Assembly: GCA_029959325.1 (NCBI GenBank)
Contig: JASCPF010000032.1
Span: forward strand, 1 to 35,268
Length of the DNA stretch: 35,268 nucleotides
Source: Microbacteriaceae bacterium PS02068
GTDB lineage: Bacteria; Actinomycetota; Actinomycetes; Actinomycetales; Microbacteriaceae
Direction: 5' to 3'
A program made the translations under genes and the position numbers. Below the pieces are notes generated by a model. That model saw only the letters and a program-made list of their open reading frames with translations, had not been told where the DNA came from and made no database searches. Shown here piece after piece: positions 29,503-35,268 of this stretch; position 1 is the first letter of the stretch, and every line of letters starts with the position of its first letter.

Positions 29503-29730
29503 ATGGCGAACATCTTGGTGCGCGACCTTCCGAGTGACACGCACGCCGAGCTCACGCGGCGCGCGCACGCCCGCGGACAGTCCCTGCAGCGCTACCTCAC
29601 GGACGAGCTGACCCGCCTCGCAGCGCAGCCGTCGCCGGACGAATACTGGGACCGCGTCGCCAGCCGCGCAGGGGGGCGAATCGGCCTCGAGGACGCCGTA
29701 GCGATCATCCGGACAGAGCGCGACAGGTGA
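29503..29730 (+). CDS. vapB: VapB/FitA-type antitoxin
   Basis: This 75-aa protein begins with a ribbon-helix-helix DNA-binding domain (MANILVRDLPSDTHAELTRR, then ARGQSLQRYLTDELTRLA). Its acidic C-terminal tail is expected to bind and inhibit the toxin. It is translated from a probable leaderless ATG, and its stop overlaps the toxin's GTG (GTGA). Together with the following PIN gene it forms a classic type II toxin-antitoxin operon. Confidence 0.9.
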   Translation: MANILVRDLPSDTHAELTRRAHARGQSLQRYLTDELTRLAAQPSPDEYWDRVASRAGGRIGLEDAVAIIRTERDR

Positions 29731-30128
29731 TCGTGATCGACGCCAGCATCGTCGCCAACGCGATTGCGGACGATGGCCCGGCCGGTGATCTTGCGCGACG
29801 TCAGATTAGAGATACGGAGGGCGCTGCCCCGGCGCTCCTGGACGCCGAAGTGCTGTCGGTGCTCCGGCGAAAGTGGATGTCGGGCGATCTCGACGGCGAG
29901 CGATTCGACGCGGCCGTCAGCGATCTCGTGGAGCTGCCGGTTCGGCGCTACCCGCTTGTGCCGATCGTCGCGCGCGCCGCCGAACTTCGCGACAATCTGA
30001 CGGCCTACGACGCGATGTACGTCGCGCTGGCGGAAGCACTGGGAGCCACGTTGATCACGGCCGATCGCCGGCTCGCGTCGGCGCCGGGCACCCGCTGTCG
30101 TATCGAGGTGGTCAACGCACCTGCGTGA
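29727..30128 (+). CDS. vapC: VapC-type PIN-domain ribonuclease toxin
   Basis: This 133-aa PIN-domain protein has the acidic residues of the active site in place: D5 (MIVIDAS), E41 (LLDAEVLS), D95 (LTAYDAMYVAL) and D113 (LITADRRLA). VapC toxins cleave RNA, often tRNA, when the antitoxin is lost. The start is GTG, overlapping the vapB stop. The last 17 bases overlap the end of the convergent pdxY gene, with no room for a terminator. Confidence 0.92.
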   Translation: MIVIDASIVANAIADDGPAGDLARRQIRDTEGAAPALLDAEVLSVLRRKWMSGDLDGERFDAAVSDLVELPVRRYPLVPIVARAAELRDNLTAYDAMYVALAEALGATLITADRRLASAPGTRCRIEVVNAPA

Positions 30129-30963
30129 CGGCGAACTGCTGGCGGGGGTGGGCGTAGAACTCCTGCGCCTCGACGAGCTGCAGCTCGCGCTGGCCAGACT
30201 CGTGCGTGAGGGTCAGCAGGTCGAAGACGCTCGAGACGGTCTTCGCCAATGCGTCGGCGGCATCACCGGTTGAGCGATAGTGCGCGGTGAAGAGCGCTGC
30301 CGTCACATCGCCCGATCCGTTCGCCTTCATCGGGATGCGCGGCGTCTGGACGATCCACGCGCCATCGGGGGTCACCGCGAGCATCTCGATCGTGTCGTCG
30401 GGCTGGTCGGGGCGCTCGACCGAGGTCACGAGCACGGTGGACGGCCCCATCGCGCGCGCCGCGTCGGCCGAGGCGAGGGTGGATGCCAGGTCGGCCGGCT
30501 CGGTCTCGGTGAGGAAGCCCAATTCGAACTGGTTCGGCGTGATGATGTCGGCCGCGGGGACGACCCGCTCGCGCAGCAGGATCGGGATCGCCGGCGCCAC
30601 GAAGCATCCACTCTTCGCGTTGCCCATGACGGGATCGCACGCGTACACGGCACGCGGGTTCGCGGCCTTCACCCGCGCGACGGCATCGAGGATGACATCG
30701 CCGATGCCCTCGCCGCCCTGGTAGCCGCTGAGGACGACGTCGATCTCGCCGAAGACGCCGCGCTCCTCGATGCCCGTGATGACGTCGCGCACGTCGTCGG
30801 GCGAGATGAGCGGACCGCGCCACGCGCCGTAGCCCGTGTGATTGGAGAAGTTCACGGTGTAGACCGGCAGCACCTCGACGCCGATGCGCTGCAGCGGGAA
30901 GACCGCCGCGGAGTTGCCGACGTGACCGTACGCGACGGCCGACTGGATCGAGAGAATCTTCAT
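30112..30963 (-). CDS. pdxY: Pyridoxal kinase PdxY
   Basis: This 283-aa ribokinase-fold kinase phosphorylates pyridoxal in vitamin B6 salvage. Family features include the start MKILSIQSAVAYGHVGNSAA, the Asp in ACDPVMGN, ITPNQFELGFLT, and the anion-hole/catalytic motif KANGSGDVTAALF near the C-terminus. The ATG at 30963 is preceded by AGGA at about 10 nt. It follows the pdxR-like gene by 7 bp on the same strand, so regulator and kinase form an operon. Its 3' end overlaps vapC. Confidence 0.93.
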   Translation of the reverse strand: MKILSIQSAVAYGHVGNSAAVFPLQRIGVEVLPVYTVNFSNHTGYGAWRGPLISPDDVRDVITGIEERGVFGEIDVVLSGYQGGEGIGDVILDAVARVKAANPRAVYACDPVMGNAKSGCFVAPAIPILLRERVVPAADIITPNQFELGFLTETEPADLASTLASADAARAMGPSTVLVTSVERPDQPDDTIEMLAVTPDGAWIVQTPRIPMKANGSGDVTAALFTAHYRSTGDAADALAKTVSSVFDLLTLTHESGQRELQLVEAQEFYAHPRQQFAVTQVR

Positions 30964-30970
30964 GGCGGAG

Positions 30971-32317
30971 TCATCCTTCTTCGGGGGTGCGGGCGTCCGC
31001 GACGGCGGACGTGAGATCGGCGACGAGGCGCGCGGCATCCGCATCGTCGAGATCGTGCACGGTGAGTCGCAGGTGCCGCATCGCGGAGGCATCCTCGAGG
31101 GCGAACTCGTCGCCGACGCGGGCGAGCCAGCCGCGGCGCATGAGTCGCTCGGCGACGGGGCGGGCGGGCGTGGGCAGCTCGACCCACAGGCTCAGCCCGT
31201 CGCCGACATGCGCCCGCAGCGCTGTGCCGTTCAGTCGGGCGACGAATGCGGCGTTGCGGTCCGCGTAGTGCGCCCCCGCAGCCTCGATCGCCGCGGCAAC
31301 GCCCCCGTCGGTCAGCATCGCCACGGCAAGGCGCTGCAGCAGATGGCTCACCCAGCTGGTGCCGGGGCTCAGCCGCAGCGCGAGGCGCTCGGCGGTGTCG
31401 GGATCGGATGCCGCGACGGCGAGGCACATGTCGGGGCCCAGGAACTTCGAGACCGAGCGCACGAGAGCCCAGCGACGGTGTTCGGGTCCGATGAGCGAGT
31501 GGTACGGCGCCTGCGACAGCAGGGAGAAGTGGTCGTCTTCGATGACGAGCACGTAGGGGTGGGCGACCAGGACGTCGCGCAGGGCGGCCGCGCGGGCTTC
31601 CGACAGACTCGCGCCTGTGGGGTTCTGGGCGCGCGGGGTGCAGACGACGGCGCGCACACCCGCTTCGAGAGCCGCGCGCAGACCGTCGACGGTCATGCCC
31701 TCTTCGTCGACGGGGATCGCGACGGGGCGATAGCCGCCGAGCCGGACGGTGTTGAGGCTCGAGAGGAAGCACGGGTCTTCGAGGCCCACGGCATCCTCCC
31801 TCGTCAGCGCCTGCGAGAGAAGCCGATCGATCGCGTCGGAGGCGCCACCCGTGATCGTGAGGCGCATCGGGCGGTCATCGCCGACGGCGCCGCGCATCCA
31901 TGCGGTGGCCCACGCGTCGAGCTCGGCGTCGATCACCGGCTCGCCGTAGAGCACCGGCCGCCCCGCCGCCCGACTGAGCGCGCGGGTGGGGTCGGGGATG
32001 AGCCGCGCATCGGGGTTGCCCGTGCCGACATCACGCAGCACGCTGCCGGCGGCGTAGCCCTCTTGCGCCATGCGGCGGACTCCGGTGACCCGCGTGCCCG
32101 CGCGGCCGCGCGACTCGACGAGGCCCGCCTGCGCGAGCTGCCGGTACGCCGCGACGACGGTGTTGCGGTTCACCTTCAGGCTCTCGGCCAGCGCCCGTAC
32201 CGAGGGCAGGACGGCGCCGGGCGCGAGCGTGCGCCGCTCGGCCAGTTCGCGCACGCTCTCCGCGATCTCGACGGCGGTTCTGCCGGTGATCTGCGCAGCG
32301 GCGACGTCGACGGACAT
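30971..32317 (-). CDS. pdxR: MocR/PdxR-family regulator with aminotransferase-like domain
   Basis: This 448-aa protein has an N-terminal GntR-type winged HTH (about 10-78, with [20 protein letters not shown]). A linker leads to a fold-type I aminotransferase domain that binds PLP as a sensor. The Schiff-base lysine is K291 in SVSKFLGP, with NPTG at 232-235 and D261/D262. Its divergent position to pdxS-pdxT and its operon with pdxY match known PdxR regulators that control B6 synthesis. The ATG follows TAGGCT (complement of 32324-32329) by 6 nt, so the mRNA is probably leaderless. Confidence 0.93.
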   Translation of the reverse strand: MSVDVAAAQITGRTAVEIAESVRELAERRTLAPGAVLPSVRALAESLKVNRNTVVAAYRQLAQAGLVESRGRAGTRVTGVRRMAQEGYAAGSVLRDVGTGNPDARLIPDPTRALSRAAGRPVLYGEPVIDAELDAWATAWMRGAVGDDRPMRLTITGGASDAIDRLLSQALTREDAVGLEDPCFLSSLNTVRLGGYRPVAIPVDEEGMTVDGLRAALEAGVRAVVCTPRAQNPTGASLSEARAAALRDVLVAHPYVLVIEDDHFSLLSQAPYHSLIGPEHRRWALVRSVSKFLGPDMCLAVAASDPDTAERLALRLSPGTSWVSHLLQRLAVAMLTDGGVAAAIEAAGAHYADRNAAFVARLNGTALRAHVGDGLSLWVELPTPARPVAERLMRRGWLARVGDEFALEDASAMRHLRLTVHDLDDADAARLVADLTSAVADARTPEEG

Positions 32318-32351
32318 GCGCCCAGCCTATGTGACGGATCATGGTAGTTTT

Positions 32352-32363
32352 TGGCCTAGGCCA
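32352..32363. promoter_or_regulatory. Palindrome between pdxR and pdxS, candidate PdxR operator
   Basis: TGGCCTAGGCCA is a perfect 12-bp palindrome in the 73-bp intergenic space. Extended by its flanks it reads as two inverted copies of a TTTTTGGCCTA-like motif, similar in form to the AAAGTGGWCTA-type site I recall for corynebacterial PdxR. The match is approximate and from memory. Confidence 0.45.
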
Positions 32364-32390
32364 TTGAACCCCACTCGAAGGAAGCACGAC

Positions 32391-33281
32391 ATGAGCACGC
32401 CCACCACCGGATCCTCCCGCGTCAAGCGCGGCCTCGCCGAGATGCTCAAGGGTGGCGTCATCATGGACGTCGTCACCGCCGACCAGGCGAAGATCGCCGA
32501 GGATGCCGGGGCCGTCGCCGTCATGGCACTCGAGCGGGTGCCCGCCGACATCCGTGCCCAGGGCGGCGTGTCGCGCATGAGCGACCCCGACATGATCGAC
32601 AGCATCATCGAAGCCGTCTCGATCCCCGTCATGGCGAAGGCCCGCATCGGGCACTTCGTCGAGGCGCAGGTGCTGCAGGAGCTCGGCGTCGACTACATCG
32701 ACGAGTCCGAGGTGCTCTCGCCCGCCGACTACGTGAACCACATCGACAAGTGGAAGTTCACGGTGCCGTTCGTCTGCGGCGCGACGAACCTGGGTGAGGC
32801 GCTCCGCCGCATCAACGAGGGCGCGGCGATGATCCGCTCGAAGGGTGAGGCCGGCACCGGCGACGTCTCCGAGGCCATGAAGCACATCCGCAAGATCCGT
32901 GGCGAGATCGCCACGCTGTCGTCGCTGCCGAAGGACGAGCTGTTCGTCGCGGCCAAGGAGCTGCAGGCCCCGTACGAGCTCGTCGCCGAGATCGCCGAGA
33001 CCGGCACGCTGCCCGTCGTCATGTTCGTCGCGGGTGGCGTTGCAACGCCCGCGGATGCCGCGATGATGATGCAGCTCGGCGCCGACGGCGTGTTCGTGGG
33101 TTCGGGCATCTTCAAGAGCGGCAACCCCGCCGAGCGCGCCAAGGCCATCGTCAAGGCGACCACGTTCTTCGACGACGCGAAGGTCATCGCCGAGGTGTCG
33201 CGCGGCCTCGGCGAGGCGATGGTCGGCATCAACGTCACCGACCTGCCGGCCCCGCACCGCCTCGCCGAGCGTGGCTGGTAA
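32391..33281 (+). CDS. pdxS: Pyridoxal 5'-phosphate synthase, synthase subunit PdxS
   Basis: This 296-aa TIM-barrel lyase makes PLP from ribose 5-phosphate, glyceraldehyde 3-phosphate and ammonia from PdxT. Recognisable pieces are the start [38 protein letters not shown], the catalytic lysine region [13 protein letters not shown], and [30 protein letters not shown]. The ATG at 32391 has GAAGGAAG upstream. Its 3' end overlaps pdxT by 11 bp. It is divergent from its likely regulator. Confidence 0.97.
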   Translation: MSTPTTGSSRVKRGLAEMLKGGVIMDVVTADQAKIAEDAGAVAVMALERVPADIRAQGGVSRMSDPDMIDSIIEAVSIPVMAKARIGHFVEAQVLQELGVDYIDESEVLSPADYVNHIDKWKFTVPFVCGATNLGEALRRINEGAAMIRSKGEAGTGDVSEAMKHIRKIRGEIATLSSLPKDELFVAAKELQAPYELVAEIAETGTLPVVMFVAGGVATPADAAMMMQLGADGVFVGSGIFKSGNPAERAKAIVKATTFFDDAKVIAEVSRGLGEAMVGINVTDLPAPHRLAERGW

Positions 33282-33876
33282 GCCCCGCGTCGGGGTCCTC
33301 GCGCTGCAGGGCGACGTGCGCGAGCACGTGCGTGTGCTGACCGGGTTGGGGGCCGAGGCATCCCTCGTACGACGCCCGGCAGACCTGGCCGCCGTCGACG
33401 GACTCGTGCTGCCGGGCGGCGAGTCGAGCGTCATCGACAAGCTGTCGCGGGCGTTCGGGATGCAGCAGCCCATCCGCGACGCGATCGCCGGCGGCCTGCC
33501 CGTGTACGGCACATGCGCCGGGCTCATCCTGCTCGCCGACCGCATCAGCAATCCGATCGACGGGCAGGAGAGCTTCGGCGGACTCGACGTGACCGTCCAG
33601 CGCAACGCCTTCGGCGGCCAGGTCGAGTCGTTCGAGACCGATCTCGAGGTGCCCGTGCTCGGATCACCGCCGGTGCACGCCGCCTTCATCCGCGCGCCGC
33701 TCGTGACGCAGACCGGCCCGGGCGTCGAGGTGCTCGCCGACCTGCCGGACGGGGGAGTCGTCGCCGTGCGTCAGGGGAACCTGCTCGGCACGGCCTTCCA
33801 CCCGGAGGTCACCGGCGACCACCGGTTCCACGAGCTGTTCCTGCGGATCGTGGGCGAGGCTGCGTCCGCGCGCTGA
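33271..33876 (+). CDS. pdxT: Pyridoxal 5'-phosphate synthase, glutaminase subunit PdxT
   Basis: This 201-aa class-I glutaminase supplies ammonia to PdxS. The catalytic triad is C82 (GTCAGLI), H177 and E179 (FHPEVT), and LPGGESSV (about 47-54) is the family signature. The start is GTG inside the last codons of pdxS, so translation is coupled. Confidence 0.96.
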   Translation: MAGKPRVGVLALQGDVREHVRVLTGLGAEASLVRRPADLAAVDGLVLPGGESSVIDKLSRAFGMQQPIRDAIAGGLPVYGTCAGLILLADRISNPIDGQESFGGLDVTVQRNAFGGQVESFETDLEVPVLGSPPVHAAFIRAPLVTQTGPGVEVLADLPDGGVVAVRQGNLLGTAFHPEVTGDHRFHELFLRIVGEAASAR

Positions 33877-33921
33877 GCCAGCGGATCGTGAGGCGCGCCG
33901 CGCCCGCGTAAACTGGCACGT

Positions 33922-34677
33922 ATGTCCGGACACTCCAAATGGGCCACAACCAAGCACAAGAAGGCCGTCATCGACAGCCGCCGTGCCAAGTCGTGGGCGA
34001 AGCTCATCAAGAACATCGAAGTCGCCGCGAAGCTCGGCGGACCCGACCTGCAGGGTAACCCCACGCTGTTCGACGCCGTCCTGAAGGCCAAGAAGACATC
34101 CGTCCCGAAGGACAACATCGACCGCGCAGTGAAGCGCGGAGCGGGCATCGGCGGCGAGTCGGTCGAGTACGCCTCGATCATGTACGAGGGCTACGGCCCG
34201 AACGGCGTCGCGCTCATGATCGAGTGTCTGACCGACAACAAGAACCGCGCCGCGGCCGAGGTGCGCACGGCGCTCACCCGCAATGGCGGCACGCTGGCCG
34301 ACCCCGGTTCGGTGGCCTACAACTTCAGCCGCAAGGGCGTCATCGTCGTCGGCGAGGGCACCAGTGAGGATGACATCATGCTCGCCGTGCTCGAGGCCGG
34401 CGCCGAAGAGGTCGAGCCGCACGCCGACGGCTTCGCCGTCATCACCGAGGCGAGCGACCTCGTGCCGGTGCGCAGCGCCCTGCAGGACGCGGGCATCGAG
34501 TACGAGTCGGCCGACGTCGAGTTCGTCCCGAACCTCAAGGTCGAGATCGACGCCGACACGGCGCGCAAGATCTTCCGCCTGATCGACGCGCTCGAAGACA
34601 GCGACGACGTGCAGAACGTGTTCAGCAACTTCGACCTGACCGCCGACGTGCAGGCCGAGCTCGAAGAAGACGAGTGA
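33922..34677 (+). CDS. yebC: YebC/TACO1-family protein
   Basis: This 251-aa protein starts with the signature [21 protein letters not shown] and is of normal length for the YebC family. Members have been described as transcription regulators and, more recently, as ribosome-associated factors that ease translation of proline stretches. The ATG follows TAAACT (33909-33914) by 7 nt with no Shine-Dalgarno sequence, so it is probably leaderless. It sits in the common actinobacterial order pdxS-pdxT-yebC-ruvC. Confidence 0.96.
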   Translation: MSGHSKWATTKHKKAVIDSRRAKSWAKLIKNIEVAAKLGGPDLQGNPTLFDAVLKAKKTSVPKDNIDRAVKRGAGIGGESVEYASIMYEGYGPNGVALMIECLTDNKNRAAAEVRTALTRNGGTLADPGSVAYNFSRKGVIVVGEGTSEDDIMLAVLEAGAEEVEPHADGFAVITEASDLVPVRSALQDAGIEYESADVEFVPNLKVEIDADTARKIFRLIDALEDSDDVQNVFSNFDLTADVQAELEEDE

Positions 34678-34696
34678 CTCGAGCCCGCGTTTCGCG

Positions 34697-34745
34697 GAGG
34701 GGATGCCACGCTCACGCGCTTAGCGTGGGGGAGTGGCATCCCCTC
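34697..34745 (+). promoter_or_regulatory. Hairpin enclosing the ruvC promoter and start codon
   Basis: GAGGGGATGCCAC (34697-34709) and GTGGCATCCCCTC (34733-34745) are perfect 13-bp inverted repeats. The loop contains TAGCGT (34721-34726), the -10 element of ruvC, and the 3' arm begins with the ruvC GTG. It may end yebC transcription while starting ruvC. Confidence 0.55.
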
Positions 34746-35268
34746 TTCGCGTTCTGGGCATCGACCCGGGCCTCACCCGGTGCGGCGTCGGCGTCGTCGA
34801 CGTGCGGGCGGACCGGTCGGCGACGCTCGTGCACGTCGGGGTCGTCCGTTCATCGCCCGAGCTGCCGATCGGCGAGCGGCTCGCGCTGATCGCGGCGGGG
34901 CTGCGCGCCGTGCTCGCCGAGCACACGCCGCACGTCGTCGCGGTGGAACGCGTCTTCGCGCAGCAGAACCGCAACACCGTGATGGGGACGGCCCAGGCCA
35001 GCGGCGTCGCGCTGCTGCTCGCCGCCGAGAGCGGCCTGCTGGCCGCCACGCACACCCCGTCGGAGGTCAAGGCCGCCATCACCGGCTACGGCGCGGCCGA
35101 CAAGCTGCAGGTGCAGACGATGGTCGCGCGCGTTCTGCGCCTCGATGCACTGCCGCAGCCCGCGGATGCCGCGGACGCGCTGGCCATCGCGCTGTGCCAC
35201 GCGTGGCGGCGTGGCGCGCCATCCGCGGCCGGCGAGGGCGCGCTCACGCCTGCGCAGCGCGCCTGGGC
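34733..35268 (+). CDS. ruvC: Crossover-junction endodeoxyribonuclease RuvC (partial)
   Basis: The first 178 residues of RuvC are present and the gene runs off the window. RuvC resolves Holliday junctions together with RuvAB. The catalytic acidic residues expected are visible: D in [11 protein letters not shown] near residue 11, E in [12 protein letters not shown] near 71, and the Asp pair in [15 protein letters not shown] near the end. The GTG at 34733 follows TAGCGT by 6 nt with no Shine-Dalgarno sequence, so a leaderless mRNA is likely. ruvA and ruvB would be expected just beyond the edge. Confidence 0.95.
   Translation, partial: MASPLRVLGIDPGLTRCGVGVVDVRADRSATLVHVGVVRSSPELPIGERLALIAAGLRAVLAEHTPHVVAVERVFAQQNRNTVMGTAQASGVALLLAAESGLLAATHTPSEVKAAITGYGAADKLQVQTMVARVLRLDALPQPADAADALAIALCHAWRRGAPSAAGEGALTPAQRAW

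Noticed and set aside
32031..33689. 552-aa minus-strand frame opposite pdxS/pdxT
   Set aside because: It is an antisense shadow of two clearly recognisable genes.
34697..34745. Insertion-sequence terminal repeats
   Set aside because: Only 23 bp lie between the arms and no target duplication is visible; a hairpin at the ruvC promoter explains it.

Overview
Organism and overall character. The window is very GC-rich, and its gene set and order suggest an actinobacterium of the family Microbacteriaceae, most likely Microbacterium or a close relative. The pointers are a DUF3000 gene joined to an HRDC ribonuclease D, a divergent pdxR-pdxY / pdxS-pdxT locus, tandem PemK-like proteins, many GTG starts, and many leaderless promoters (a TANNNT hexamer 6-9 nt before the start codon). 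No sequence search was run, so the taxon is an inference from protein families and composition. Layout: bases 1-11691 are chromosomal housekeeping DNA. On the minus strand lie DUF3000, a ribonuclease D-like exonuclease, and a fadA-fadB beta-oxidation pair. On the plus strand lie an alpha/beta hydrolase, a ZapE-type ATPase and an ammonium transporter with a GlnR-like box. Two tandem PemK/MazF-like paralogues follow, then a membrane protein, and then four tRNA genes: Val-CAC on the minus strand, and Gly-GCC, Cys-GCA and Val-GAC on the plus strand. Bases 11666-22891 are an 11.2-kb integrated element. A perfect 26-bp direct repeat bounds it; the left copy is the 3' end of an intact tRNA-Val(GAC), and the right copy lies beyond a tyrosine integrase. 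The element carries an excisionase-like HTH protein, a small helical protein, an orphan phage tail tape-measure protein, a small membrane protein with its own promoter, and a Prim-Pol/SF3-helicase replication protein that may also be made as a helicase-only form. It also carries several small Cys/His-rich proteins, a protein resembling the HGG-type or small-terminase-like proteins of actinophages, two large inverted repeats (one iteron-bearing and origin-like), and integrase arm-site repeats at both ends. I see no capsid, portal, large terminase, lysis or CI-type repressor gene. The content therefore fits a phage satellite, or a heavily reduced prophage, better than a complete prophage, and it is the most interesting system in the window. 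Bases 22892-35268 return to chromosomal genes. These are a small membrane protein, a two-ACT-domain GcvR-like protein, an AlkD-type DNA glycosylase, ArfB, an ArsB/SLC13-type transporter and thrS. Then come a HIT-family protein whose N-terminus is built from repeat DNA, an unknown gene, and a VapBC-type toxin-antitoxin pair. A complete vitamin B6 locus follows (salvage kinase and MocR regulator divergent from PLP synthase), then yebC and the start of ruvC, which is cut by the window edge. How the genes fit together: in the element, integrase, HTH protein, arm sites and tRNA core form an integration/excision module. The primase-helicase and the inverted-repeat region form a likely replication module. 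The tape-measure and terminase-like genes are the only virion-related functions, which suggests dependence on, or interference with, a helper phage. The flanking chromosome is ordinary metabolism and information processing.
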